Assembly: GCA_021372695.1 (NCBI GenBank)
Contig: JAJFTY010000219.1
Coordinates: 1 to 64,000, forward strand
DNA: 64,000 nucleotides
Direction: 5' to 3'
Source of the DNA: Deltaproteobacteria bacterium
GTDB taxonomy: Bacteria; Desulfobacterota; Syntrophia; Syntrophales; UBA5619
Shown: positions 8,503-16,136 of the stretch, piece by piece
Layout of the letters: each line of letters opens with the position of its first letter
Numbering within the stretch: the first letter of the stretch is position 1
Notes under the pieces: model-generated
Databases searched by the model: none
What the model was told of the DNA's origin: nothing
The model's input: only the letters and a program-made list of their open reading frames with translations
Made by a program: the position numbers and the translations under genes

Positions 8503-9288
8503 CTATTTCTGGCAGCTCGGGCAGAGCCACGTGCCACGGCCGCTCTGGCTGATCCGCTCTATGATGCTGCCGCAATGCTTGCAGGGTTCTCCCTGCCGCG
8601 AGTAGACTTCGAGACGCTCCTGATTTGTCCCGCTGCGGCCGAAGAGATCTCTCCAGTCGGAGACCGTCGTTCCCCGGCAGGCCACGGCCCGGCGGAGAAT
8701 CATTGCCGCCGCCTTCCCCACCTTCCGCCATTCGGCCATCGTCAGGCTGCCGGCTGGCCGGCGGGGATCGATCCGCGCGGCAAACAGGATTTCGCAGGCG
8801 TAGATATTGCCGATTCCGGCAATGAGCCGCTGATCCATGAGAAAAGACTTTACCGGAAGCCGACGTTCCCGCGCCACCTCCAGGAGGCGCCGTGCCGGGA
8901 GACTCTCCATGGGATCATCCGGAATCGCCGGTTCGATCCCCTGCGGCTGCAACGTGACAGTCGCGAAACGGCGCGGATCGATCAGCACCAACGCCCCCGA
9001 AGAGAAATGGATCGCCAGCCGCCGATAGGGAATATCGGCCGGCAGATCATCGGCCGCACGATAAAGAAGCCTCCCGGACATCCGAAGATGGATCTCCGCC
9101 GTCAAGCCGCCGCTCATATCGATCCGGATATACTTGCCCCGGCGTTTCACGGCCGCAACCCGGCGCCCGACCCACCCGTCGATTTTTCCCAACCGCGAAT
9201 CGGATACGTCGATTCGGAGAACCTCCTGGCCGGGCAAGAGGGCGTTCATCTGGCGGCAAAGGGTTTCAACCTCGGGGAGTTCCGGCAT
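8503..9288 (-). CDS. mutM: formamidopyrimidine-DNA glycosylase
   Basis: A 261-residue base-excision repair enzyme that removes 8-oxoguanine and ring-opened purines and cuts the abasic site. It begins with the diagnostic MPELPEVET, where Pro2 is the catalytic imine-forming residue and Glu3 the acid. The C-terminal zinc finger is complete: Cys236, Cys239, Cys256, Cys259 (CKHC and CPSC). Length matches the family. It is transcribed alone from a promoter at 9371-9398. Confidence 0.97.
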   Translation of the reverse strand: MPELPEVETLCRQMNALLPGQEVLRIDVSDSRLGKIDGWVGRRVAAVKRRGKYIRIDMSGGLTAEIHLRMSGRLLYRAADDLPADIPYRRLAIHFSSGALVLIDPRRFATVTLQPQGIEPAIPDDPMESLPARRLLEVARERRLPVKSFLMDQRLIAGIGNIYACEILFAARIDPRRPAGSLTMAEWRKVGKAAAMILRRAVACRGTTVSDWRDLFGRSGTNQERLEVYSRQGEPCKHCGSIIERISQSGRGTWLCPSCQK

Positions 9289-9708
9289 CCTGCATCCTCG
9301 ACGGGGACGTCATAACGATCATGAAAAAATTCAAAATTTTCCTCATCCACTCTCCCGTGTGGGCTGTCCGATTCTAGTCGACGGGGCGACCTTGTCAAGG
9401 AGAAATGAAGAGGAATTTTTGGTTCCGTTTTTCATTCAACCGGTCCAATCCATTCCGAATTCATATTTATTTAATTATTGCTAAATCTTACATTAGTGAT
9501 AATCTCGTTTCATTGCTTAATGAAGAGTTACTCATCAGAATACAGAATTCATTGTTCCGGTTTTTTACGGGGCCACTATGAATAATATCGTTATTTCAAT
9601 GGCATATGAAATGGGCACGGATCTTTCAACATGTGCCATTGTCTTGCTTGGCGGCGATTCATCATGCGTGATCAGAAATCGGAGAAATGAACGACAGGAT
9701 GCGGTCGA
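9289..9708. other. intergenic region, partly AT-rich
   Basis: The 420 bases between mutM and the small gene at 9709 contain the mutM promoter. About 160 bases (9410-9570) are conspicuously AT-rich for this genome. No coding sequence or RNA gene can be supported. Short open frames around 9578-9787 lack a ribosome site and overlap the real small gene. Confidence 0.5.
9371..9398 (-). promoter_or_regulatory. sigma70-type promoter for mutM
   Basis: On the minus strand TTGACA (9398-9393), a 16-base spacer, then TAGAAT (9376-9371). The -10 lies about 83 bases upstream of the mutM start, and both hexamers are close to consensus. Confidence 0.65.
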
Positions 9709-9957
9709 ATGGTTCTGCCCAGGAAGAAGAAGATCACCCTCGTCGGAATTGTCATCCCTGTGGATTGGGATGATCGCCAGGAGGTGATCGCCGCTGCCCT
9801 CGCAACGGCGGACGAAAGGGAGTACCGGATCGCCGGGAACAAGAGGGGAAAAGAGCTGCTCGGTTGTCTTCAGCGCCAGGTCGAGGCGACAGGCGACCTG
9901 GACCGCGATGAAAAAGGAAGGGACATCGTCGTCGTAAGGAGTTATATCGTCAAATAA
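9709..9957 (+). CDS. small conserved-looking protein of unknown function
   Basis: An 82-residue basic protein; the ATG at 9709 is the only possible start because a TGA lies in frame at 9688. The sequence (KKKITLVGIVIPVDWD, then EYRIAGNKRGKELLGCLQRQVEATGDL, then IVVVRSYIVK) has the look of a small OB/SH3-like beta protein found as short hypotheticals in delta-proteobacteria. No function is assigned. It stands alone, with its own gap before the kamA leader. Confidence 0.65.
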   Translation: MVLPRKKKITLVGIVIPVDWDDRQEVIAAALATADEREYRIAGNKRGKELLGCLQRQVEATGDLDRDEKGRDIVVVRSYIVK

Positions 9958-10142
9958 AATATGGAAGTTGTGATCGCGAGGACCCGTCGAAATTATCTAT
10001 TGACAGGCCATATCAAAAAGAGTAAAGCGTCGGCGAAAATGAACAGAGATCACCACAACATGACCACCGTTGCCGCCCGCAGGGGCAGAAGCGCATCGGC
10101 ATACAAGATACGGCGACCCCGGCAGCAGTGACGCGCGTGAAT

Positions 10143-10168
10143 AAAAGAGAGGCCTGTCCTCTCTTTTT
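10143..10168 (+). terminator. intrinsic terminator or attenuator just before the kamA-like gene
   Basis: A perfect 10-base stem (AAAAGAGAGG at 10143-10152 against CCTCTCTTTT at 10158-10167) with a 5-base loop, the 3' arm running into a T-tract. It ends about 15 bases before the AAGGAGGAG ribosome site of the kamA-like gene. It therefore either ends upstream transcription or acts as an attenuator in that gene's leader. Confidence 0.7.
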
Positions 10169-10198
10169 GAGCATTTGAGACTAAAGGAGGAGAAATAG

Positions 10199-11503
10199 AT
10201 GGAAAGTGAAGCACTTTTTGCGGAGGAGGCGGAGCCTCCAGGTTGTACGACCGGCAACGGTCTGCAACAGTACAACGAACATGTTGGAACATCCCTGAAC
10301 ACCCTCTACACCCCCGCTGCGGTCCCGGTCCGACCGGCGCCGAGGCTGTCCGCTTTCGGCGACAGCCGGGCGAGGGCCTTCCGGAAGCGTTTTTTCCCGA
10401 ACATCACCCTCAAGGAATGGAACGATTGGCACTGGCAGCTTCGCAATTGCATCCGCGATGCGGAGACGCTGGGAAAGATGATCCGACTGTCAGAGGATGA
10501 GCTCCACGCCATGATCGGCCAGGCGGGCGCCCTCCCTCTCGCGATCACCCCTTATTACATGAGCCTGATCGATCCGTGGAATCCGCGTCACGCCCTGCGC
10601 AGAGCGGTTGTGCCTACTGTGTATGAGCACTTCCGCAGCAACGGTGAGGCGGATGACCCCCTCCATGAGGACGAGGACAGCCCGGTTCCCGGGATCGTCC
10701 ACCGCTATCCGGACCGCGTTCTGTTCCTGGTGACGGGGACCTGCTCGACCTACTGCCGGTACTGCACCCGGTCTCGGATGGTCGGGCAGCATGGCAATCA
10801 CTGCCGGAGCACCGATCAATGGGAGAGGGGCATCGCTTACATCGCCGCTCACCCGGAGGTCCGGGACGTCCTCCTTTCCGGCGGCGATCCCCTGACCCTG
10901 GCGGATGAACAGCTGGAATGGCTGATCGCGAATCTGCGGCGGATCCCCCACGTGGAGTTGATCCGGATCGGCACCAAGGCGCCGGTCGTCCTCCCGCAGC
11001 GCATCACCCCCGCCCTGGTGCGGATGCTGAAACGCTATCACCCCCTGTGGGTCAGCATCCACGCCACCCATCCCGACGAGTTGACGCCCGATGTCGCCCG
11101 GGCCTGCGCGCGCCTCGCCGATGCGGGCATTCCTCTCGGGAGCCAGACGGTCCTCCTTTCCGGGATCAACGACGACGTGGAGACGATGACGCGACTCGTC
11201 CACGGCCTGCTGAAGATCCGGGTCAAGCCCTACTATCTCTACCAGTGCGACCCGATCCCCGGCTCCTCCCATTTCCGGACCCCGGTCTCCAGAGGGCTGG
11301 AAGTAATCCGCGGACTCCGCGGATTCACCACAGGCTATGCGGTGCCGACCTACGTCATCGACGCCCCCGGCGGCGGCGGGAAGATCCCTCTGCTCCCCGA
11401 GTACGTCGAAGGACGGGAGGGTGGCGACCTGCTCCTGCGAAACTACGCAGGGAAACTCTTTCGCTATCCGGACGGCCCGTCGAGCGAAGGCGTGATCCAT
11501 TAG
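10199..11503 (+). CDS. kamA: lysine 2,3-aminomutase family radical SAM enzyme
   Basis: A 434-residue radical SAM, PLP-dependent aminomutase that moves the alpha-amino group of an amino acid to the beta carbon. The radical SAM cluster is Cys182, Cys186, Cys189 (CSTYCRYC). The PLP lysine is Lys395 in DAPGGGGK. Asp351 (YQCDP) and Asp388 (VIDAPGG) align with the two aspartates that bind the epsilon-amino group of lysine in clostridial lysine 2,3-aminomutase and that differ in glutamate mutases. Lysine is therefore the likely substrate. A strong ribosome site (AAGGAGGAG) precedes the ATG and an intrinsic hairpin lies just upstream. Downstream ATP-grasp and GNAT genes suggest beta-lysine is ligated or acetylated rather than degraded. 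Confidence 0.88.
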   Translation: MESEALFAEEAEPPGCTTGNGLQQYNEHVGTSLNTLYTPAAVPVRPAPRLSAFGDSRARAFRKRFFPNITLKEWNDWHWQLRNCIRDAETLGKMIRLSEDELHAMIGQAGALPLAITPYYMSLIDPWNPRHALRRAVVPTVYEHFRSNGEADDPLHEDEDSPVPGIVHRYPDRVLFLVTGTCSTYCRYCTRSRMVGQHGNHCRSTDQWERGIAYIAAHPEVRDVLLSGGDPLTLADEQLEWLIANLRRIPHVELIRIGTKAPVVLPQRITPALVRMLKRYHPLWVSIHATHPDELTPDVARACARLADAGIPLGSQTVLLSGINDDVETMTRLVHGLLKIRVKPYYLYQCDPIPGSSHFRTPVSRGLEVIRGLRGFTTGYAVPTYVIDAPGGGGKIPLLPEYVEGREGGDLLLRNYAGKLFRYPDGPSSEGVIH

Positions 11504-11527
11504 GAAAGGGAGCGCTCACGAACTGAT

Positions 11528-11555
11528 GTCATGGTGAGCTTGTCGAACCATGGAC
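11528..11555. repeat. palindromic repeat, copy 1 (upstream of GIY-YIG gene)
   Basis: GTCATGGTGAGCTTGTCGAA followed by CCATGGAC. CATGGT (11530-11535) pairs with ACCATG (11547-11552) around the core GAGCTTGTCGA. The core is the reverse complement of the TTCGACAGGCTC core found downstream of the nuclease gene. Confidence 0.7.
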
Positions 11556-11577
11556 AGAATGACGTCATGAACGCGGC

Positions 11578-11631
11578 GGTGTCATGGTGAGCTTAGCTTG
11601 CCCTGAGTTTATCGAAGGAAACCATGACACC
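11578..11631. repeat. palindromic repeat, copy 2 (upstream of GIY-YIG gene)
   Basis: A perfect 11-base inverted repeat, GGTGTCATGGT (11578-11588) against ACCATGACACC (11621-11631). It encloses GAGCTTAGCTTGCCCTGAGT and TTATCGAAGG, which is a variant of the same TTCGA-containing core. It ends 32 bases before the nuclease start codon. Confidence 0.75.
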
Positions 11632-11663
11632 ACCTTCTTATTTCGCCGCGTGCAGTTTGAGGG

Positions 11664-11966
11664 ATGAGGCAATACTACCTCTATATTCTGCAATGTTCTG
11701 ACGGCAGCTATTACACTGGCGTGACGAACAATCTGGCGTTGCGGTTTGCCGAGCATCAGAACGGTTTGATTGACAAATGTTACACCCACCAAAGAAGGCC
11801 GCTGAAACTTGTTTATTCACAAGTATTTCAGGATATAAGAGAGGCCATTGAGCGAGAGAAACAAGTTAAGGGCTGGTCTCGCCGAAAGAAAGAGGCCTTG
11901 ATTTCAGGAGATTTTGAACGATTGGTCGGTTTATCCAAAAGCCATCCTTCGACAGGCTCAGGATGA
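11664..11966 (+). CDS. GIY-YIG nuclease domain protein
   Basis: A 100-residue single-domain GIY-YIG endonuclease. The signature is present in its short-form version: YYLYILQCSDGSYYTGVTNN with the two motif tyrosine elements, the catalytic Arg in LALRFAEHQNG, and the metal-binding Glu in AIEREKQVKGW. The last residues (HPSTGSG) are encoded by the palindromic repeat that follows, so the repeat has been recruited into the reading frame. It sits between kamA and the ATP-grasp pair and is bracketed by repeats of one family, which looks like an insertion into an older gene cluster. Function is unknown; a link to the repeats is inference. Confidence 0.85.
   Translation: MRQYYLYILQCSDGSYYTGVTNNLALRFAEHQNGLIDKCYTHQRRPLKLVYSQVFQDIREAIEREKQVKGWSRRKKEALISGDFERLVGLSKSHPSTGSG
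11943..11965. repeat. palindromic repeat, copy 3 (3' end of GIY-YIG gene)
   Basis: CATCCT (11943-11948) pairs with AGGATG (11960-11965) around TTCGACAGGCT. It overlaps the nuclease stop codon and encodes the HPSTGSG tail. The core has the opposite orientation to copy 1. Confidence 0.7.
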
Positions 11967-12014
11967 CAGATGTTCTGCGTTGACAGCAGGATGACAGATA
12001 GTCTGCGTTGACAG
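11963..12014. repeat. two direct repeats of 24 bp
   Basis: ATGACAGATGTTCTGCGTTG then ACAG at 11963-11986, and ATGACAGATAGTCTGCGTTG then ACAG at 11991-12014. The copies differ at two positions and have a 28-base period. They directly follow palindrome copy 3 and precede the ATP-grasp genes. Confidence 0.75.
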
Positions 12015-12086
12015 ATGGTCTCATTTGGGTACTCTCATGGCAGGCCGCGGGGTATTCAACAAAAGGTTCTTCATGAGGATACAGCA

Positions 12087-13070
12087 GTGAAGGTCGGCAT
12101 TACCTACGATCTCCGGGATGATTACCTCGCCGAGGGTTACTCGGCCGAGGAGACTGCGGAGTTCGACCATCCCCGAACGATCGACGCGATTGATGATGCT
12201 CTGCAGTCGCTCGGTTGCGAAACGGACCGGATCGGTCACGTCCGGTCGCTGACCCGCCGGCTTTCAGCAGGCGACCGGTGGGAACTCGTCTTCAATATCG
12301 CCGAGGGACTTCACGGTTTCGGCCGCGAGGCGCAGGTCCCGGCCCTGCTCGATGCCTGGGAGATCCCCTACACCTTTTCCGATCCGCTGGTGCTTTCGCT
12401 CACCCTCCACAAGGGAATGACAAAGCGGGTGATCCGCGACCTCGGAATCCCGACGCCCGATTTCGCCGTCGTCGAGACGCCGGAAGAGGCCGAGACGGTC
12501 GCGCTTCCCTTCCCGCTCTTCGCCAAACCGGTTGCGGAGGGGACGGGGAAAGGGGTCTCCGCGGCCTCCAAGATCGCCGACCGGGATGAACTCCTACGGG
12601 TCTGCGGCGAACTGCTGACCGCTTTTTGCCAGCCCGTCCTGATCGAAACCTTTCTCCCGGGCCGGGAATTCACGGTCGGCATCGTCGGGACGGGCGAAGA
12701 GGCGTACGCCCCCGGGGTCATGGAGGTTCATCTCACGGAAAAGGCCGAAAAGGAGGTCTACTCCTACGCGAACAAAGAGGACTGGCACGGACGGATCGAG
12801 TATGCCCTCGCCACGGATGCGACGGCCCGGGAGGCGGAAAAAACGGCGCTGGCCGCCTGGCGAGGCCTCGGCTGCCGCGACGGCGGGAGGATCGACCTGC
12901 GCGCCGACGCACGCGGGGTGCCCAGCTTCATCGAGGTGAACCCGCTCGCCGGACTCCGTCCGGAGCACTCGGATTTGCCGATACTCTGCGACCTCGCCGG
13001 AATGCCTTATCGTGAACTGATCGCCCGGATCATGCACTCCGCCCGGAAACGCATCGGTCACCGGTCATGA
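12087..13070 (+). CDS. ATP-grasp ligase, D-alanine-D-alanine ligase-like (first of pair)
   Basis: About 327 residues from the GTG at 12087. This start follows a GAGGA element and begins with VKVGITYDLRDDY; the upstream ATG at 12015 lies inside the direct repeats. It is an ATP-grasp ligase that activates a carboxylate as acyl phosphate and joins it to an amine. Typical pieces are FPLFAKPVAEGTGKGVS (ATP lysine and glycine loop), ETFLPGREFTVGIVG, and the metal site RIDLRADARG with FIEVNPLAGL. It is unlikely to be the cell-wall Ddl because it is paired with a second, diverged copy overlapping it by four bases. Context with an aminomutase suggests ligation of a beta-amino acid. Confidence 0.85.
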   Translation: MKVGITYDLRDDYLAEGYSAEETAEFDHPRTIDAIDDALQSLGCETDRIGHVRSLTRRLSAGDRWELVFNIAEGLHGFGREAQVPALLDAWEIPYTFSDPLVLSLTLHKGMTKRVIRDLGIPTPDFAVVETPEEAETVALPFPLFAKPVAEGTGKGVSAASKIADRDELLRVCGELLTAFCQPVLIETFLPGREFTVGIVGTGEEAYAPGVMEVHLTEKAEKEVYSYANKEDWHGRIEYALATDATAREAEKTALAAWRGLGCRDGGRIDLRADARGVPSFIEVNPLAGLRPEHSDLPILCDLAGMPYRELIARIMHSARKRIGHRS

Positions 13071-14062
13071 AAGTGGCGGTGATTCACGGAGAGGTGGCCG
13101 AGGGGGCGGGGCGGGACGAACTGGATGTCCTCGCACAGGTCGATTTCGTCTCCCGGGGGCTTGCGGCGCTCGGCCACGAGCCCGTTTCCGTTTCCGCCTC
13201 TCTGAACCTCGATGCGATCGCGCGTAACCTTGCGGAAATTCAGCCCGGGATCGTCTTCAACCTCGTGGAGACCCTCTCCGGGAAGGGAAATCTGATCCAC
13301 ATCGTTCCTTCCCTCCTCGACGCCCTCAAGATCCCCTACACCGGTGCGGGAACGGAGGCGATGTTCCTCACATCCAACAAGCTTCTGGCCAAGCGCTGGC
13401 TTGCCGCTGCCGGTCTTCCGACGCCAGCCTGGTTTACGGCCGCCGAACCGCATGAGGGACTGCGGATCGAAGGAGCGTGGCTTGTCAAGTCCGTCTGGGA
13501 GCACGCCTCGATCGGCCTTGACGAAGATTCTGTCCTCTTCGGGGCGGACCGGAAGCGACTTCTCGCAGCGATGGACGCCAACAGAGAGGCACTGGGCGGG
13601 GCCTGTCTGGCCGAGGCCTACATCGACGGCCGGGAATTCAACCTCTCGCTCTTGGAAGGGGCGGAGGGACCCGAAATCCTCCCTCCCGCCGAGATCCGGT
13701 TCGACGCCTATCCTCCGGGAAAGGTCCGCGTCGTCGGGTACCGGTCGAAGTGGGAGGAGGGAACTTTCGAATTCGCGAACACCCCGCGGACCTTTGAATT
13801 CAGCGGAGATAACGACGCGCTGCTCGCGCAGTTGAAGGAAATGGCCCTCCGGTGCTGGACGCTCTTCGGGCTGCGGGGATACGCCCGCGTCGATTTCCGC
13901 GTGGATAGAGAGGGGCGGCCCTGGATCCTCGAGGTGAACGCGAACCCCTGCCTCTCACCGGACGCGGGATTCTTCGCGGCTGTTCTTCGTGCAGGTCTGA
14001 CACTGGAGGATGTCCTTCGCCGCATCCTTCCGAAAAATAATTCATCGAAGGAACATGCGTAA
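13067..14062 (+). CDS. ATP-grasp ligase, D-alanine-D-alanine ligase-like (second of pair)
   Basis: A 331-residue ATP-grasp protein translationally coupled to the first (ATGA overlap at 13067-13070). The Ddl pattern is clear: IVFNLVETLSGKGNL, IPYTGAGTEAMFLTSNKLLAK (substrate loop and Lys), AEAYIDGREFNLSLLEG, and metal-binding YARVDFRVDREG with ILEVNANPCLS. It is clearly diverged from its neighbour, so the two probably catalyse successive ligations or form a heteromer. The following gene begins within its stop codon. Confidence 0.87.
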   Translation: MKVAVIHGEVAEGAGRDELDVLAQVDFVSRGLAALGHEPVSVSASLNLDAIARNLAEIQPGIVFNLVETLSGKGNLIHIVPSLLDALKIPYTGAGTEAMFLTSNKLLAKRWLAAAGLPTPAWFTAAEPHEGLRIEGAWLVKSVWEHASIGLDEDSVLFGADRKRLLAAMDANREALGGACLAEAYIDGREFNLSLLEGAEGPEILPPAEIRFDAYPPGKVRVVGYRSKWEEGTFEFANTPRTFEFSGDNDALLAQLKEMALRCWTLFGLRGYARVDFRVDREGRPWILEVNANPCLSPDAGFFAAVLRAGLTLEDVLRRILPKNNSSKEHA

Positions 14063-14409
14063 TGTACAGGACGTTAATATTGTTGACATTATCCAATTTT
14101 TTCATGACTTTTGCCTGGTACGGGCACCTGAAGAACATGAACGGGATGCCCCTGCTTTTGATCATCGTCCTGAGCTGGGGGATCGCCTTCTTCGAATATC
14201 TCCTCCAGGTGCCGGCAAACCGGATCGGCATCCATTATTTCAATCTGGGCCAGCTGAAGATCATCCAGGAGATCATCACCATGGTGGTCTTTGCCTGTTT
14301 TGCCGTTCTCTACATGAGGCAGCCTCTGAAGCTGGATTACCTCTGGGCGGGCTGCTGCCTCGTGGGTGCAGCCTATTTCATGTTCCGGGGAGGCCTCCCC
14401 CATGCCTGA
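14062..14409 (+). CDS. DUF486 / DMT-type small membrane protein
   Basis: A 115-residue protein with four predicted membrane helices (LILLTLSNFFMTFAWYG, LLLIIVLSWGIAFFEYLL, IQEIITMVVFACFAVLYM, YLWAGCCLVGAAYFMF). It contains the family segment QVPANRIGIHYFNLGQLKIIQE. This is the DUF486 group, related to half-size drug/metabolite transporters that work as dimers. The ATG shares bases with the TAA of the ATP-grasp gene (TAATG), so it belongs to the same operon and could export the product. The transport role is inference. Confidence 0.88.
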   Translation: MYRTLILLTLSNFFMTFAWYGHLKNMNGMPLLLIIVLSWGIAFFEYLLQVPANRIGIHYFNLGQLKIIQEIITMVVFACFAVLYMRQPLKLDYLWAGCCLVGAAYFMFRGGLPHA

Positions 14410-14908
14410 GAAGTATGGCGCCACGGCTGGCCTCTTCAGAGAAGAGGTGAAACCCTCAGATCGGGAGGCGGTGGGCAGGCTCGTCCGGTCGACGGGGTTT
14501 TTCTCGGCGGAGGAGGCGGAGATCGCCGAGGAGCTCGTGGAAGAACGGCTGGCCAAAGGTGACGCGAGCGGCTACTTCTTCCTCTTCGCCGAAGAAGGCG
14601 CGCGACTGGTCGGCTACGCCTGCTTCGGTCCGATTCCCGGCAGCGTGCACAGCTTTGACCTCTACTGGATAGTGGTGGACCCGGGCGCACAGGGGCAGGG
14701 GGTAGGCCGGAGGCTGATGGCCGCCGCAGAACGGATCATGGCTGCACGCGGGGCGCGCCTGATCTATGCCGACACCTCTTCCCGCGCCCAGTATGAGCCT
14801 ACGCGCTCCTTCTACCTCGCCTGCGGCTATCGGCAGGAGGCCTTTCTGACCGACTTTTACGCTCCGGCCGACGGCAAGGTCATTTTCGTGAAGCCCCTTC
14901 CCACCTGA
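14402..14908 (+). CDS. GNAT-family N-acetyltransferase
   Basis: About 168 residues from the ATG at 14402, which has GGGAGG upstream and overlaps the previous gene by eight bases. The frame is open further upstream, but that part is antisense-free coding of the membrane protein. The acetyl-CoA loop is visible as VVDPGAQGQGVGRRLM (Q/R-x-x-G-x-G/A), followed by the C-terminal SRAQYEPTRSFYLACGYRQEA. It closes the kamA/ATP-grasp operon. By analogy with AblB, which acetylates beta-lysine, it may modify the aminomutase product, but sequence alone does not show the substrate. Confidence 0.85.
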   Translation: MPEKYGATAGLFREEVKPSDREAVGRLVRSTGFFSAEEAEIAEELVEERLAKGDASGYFFLFAEEGARLVGYACFGPIPGSVHSFDLYWIVVDPGAQGQGVGRRLMAAAERIMAARGARLIYADTSSRAQYEPTRSFYLACGYRQEAFLTDFYAPADGKVIFVKPLPT

Positions 14909-14915
14909 AAGGCTT

Positions 14916-15971
14916 TCAGTCGCTTACGCTTTCCTTCCCGTAGAACTCCGCGAACATCCCCCAGAGCGCGATGAGCAGGGACGTGACGACGGGGCCGATC
15001 ACAAAGCCGGAGAAACCGAAAAGGATGATTCCCCCGAGCGTGGAAAGAAAGATGAGCAGGGGGTGCATCTCGACGTCTTTTCCGATCAGGATCGGTCGCA
15101 GGAGATTGTCCACCGTGCTGATGATGAAGGTCCCGACAGCAAGGATCAGCACCCCCTCCCAGATGTGGCCCGTCAGCAGCATGAGAATGCCCGCGGGCAC
15201 CCAGATGATGGAGCAGCCGACCACGGGCACGATGGCCATCACGATCATGAGAAGCCCCCAGATCAGGGCACCCTCGATACCCGTCACGAAGAAGACCATG
15301 CCTCCCAGCACCCCCTGGATGCCGCCGATGATCAGCGTCACCTTCAGCGTCGAGCGCGCCGTCACGAGGAAATTCTCATAGAGCAGCTTCTCGCGACCCA
15401 TGCCCAGGGGCAGGAACTTCATCGCCATCTGGAGAAACCGGTCCCCGTCGCGGATGAAGAAGAAGAGCGTGTAGAGCATGATCGCAAACTTGACCAGCAG
15501 CCCCAGGGTGTTCTGCGTCAGTTGCTTGAGATGGACGAAGATGTAATTCGTGATTCCCTGGGCGACCTCCGTGGTCTTTGCGATCAGCGTCGCCTTATTG
15601 ATATGGAGCACACGGACGATCGAATTGCCGGAGATCGAATCGATCATATGCTGGATGCTGCGATCCACATGCTTCGCGTCGGGGCTGAGCGTCTGGTAAA
15701 TCTGAACGGATTCGTTGAAGACGAGCGTCCCCACGACCCCCGCCGGCAGCAGGATGATCAGCGCGATGACGAGAAAAATGATGGCGGTGCTCAGGTTCGG
15801 CCGGCCGAGTTTCCCGTCGATCCTCCTGTAGAGGGGTTTGAAGATTCCCGCGATCACGGCGGCCCAGAATATGGGAAAGAAAAAGGGCCAGAGAAGAAAG
15901 AGGAAAAGGAGCGTCACCAGACCGAGGACAGCCACAAAAGGGATGCGGCCGTCTTTTCTTTTTCCCGTCAT
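14916..15971 (-). CDS. AI-2E transporter family (PerM/TqsA) permease
   Basis: A 351-residue inner-membrane protein of the UPF0118/AI-2E exporter family. The ATG at 15971 follows AAAGGGGC and starts the first hydrophobic block (VLGLVTLLFLFLLWPFFFPIFW). Later helices and loops carry family features such as the paired helices near IIGGIQGVLGGMVFFVTG, IVPVVGCSIIWVPAGI and FLSTLGGIILFGFSGFVIGP. Members export small molecules or exchange sodium and protons, and the substrate here is unknown. It converges on the acetyltransferase gene with only 7 bases between stops. Confidence 0.9.
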   Translation of the reverse strand: MTGKRKDGRIPFVAVLGLVTLLFLFLLWPFFFPIFWAAVIAGIFKPLYRRIDGKLGRPNLSTAIIFLVIALIILLPAGVVGTLVFNESVQIYQTLSPDAKHVDRSIQHMIDSISGNSIVRVLHINKATLIAKTTEVAQGITNYIFVHLKQLTQNTLGLLVKFAIMLYTLFFFIRDGDRFLQMAMKFLPLGMGREKLLYENFLVTARSTLKVTLIIGGIQGVLGGMVFFVTGIEGALIWGLLMIVMAIVPVVGCSIIWVPAGILMLLTGHIWEGVLILAVGTFIISTVDNLLRPILIGKDVEMHPLLIFLSTLGGIILFGFSGFVIGPVVTSLLIALWGMFAEFYGKESVSD

Positions 15972-16074
15972 GTTGCCCCTTTCCCGGCACCCCGCCGATT
16001 TCCGCGCTCCCCATCTCGACCGGTTTTGCAGAAAAACTACACAATTCCGCACCCGAAGGCAAGGATCTTTTTGG

Positions 16075-16103
16075 TTGACAGGGGTGGCCGTTCTTCGTAT
16101 AGG
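16075..16103 (+). promoter_or_regulatory. sigma70-type promoter
   Basis: TTGACA (16075-16080), 17-base spacer, TATAGG (16098-16103). It lies 33 bases before the start of the 132-residue gene at 16137 and points to it. Confidence 0.65.
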
Positions 16104-16136
16104 CAAGCCCATCACCGCCGGAAGGAGCCGACACAA

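Noticed and set aside
9960..10198. Lysine riboswitch before the kamA-like gene
   Set aside because: Leader is short and I cannot find the conserved L-box core; only the terminator hairpin is supported.
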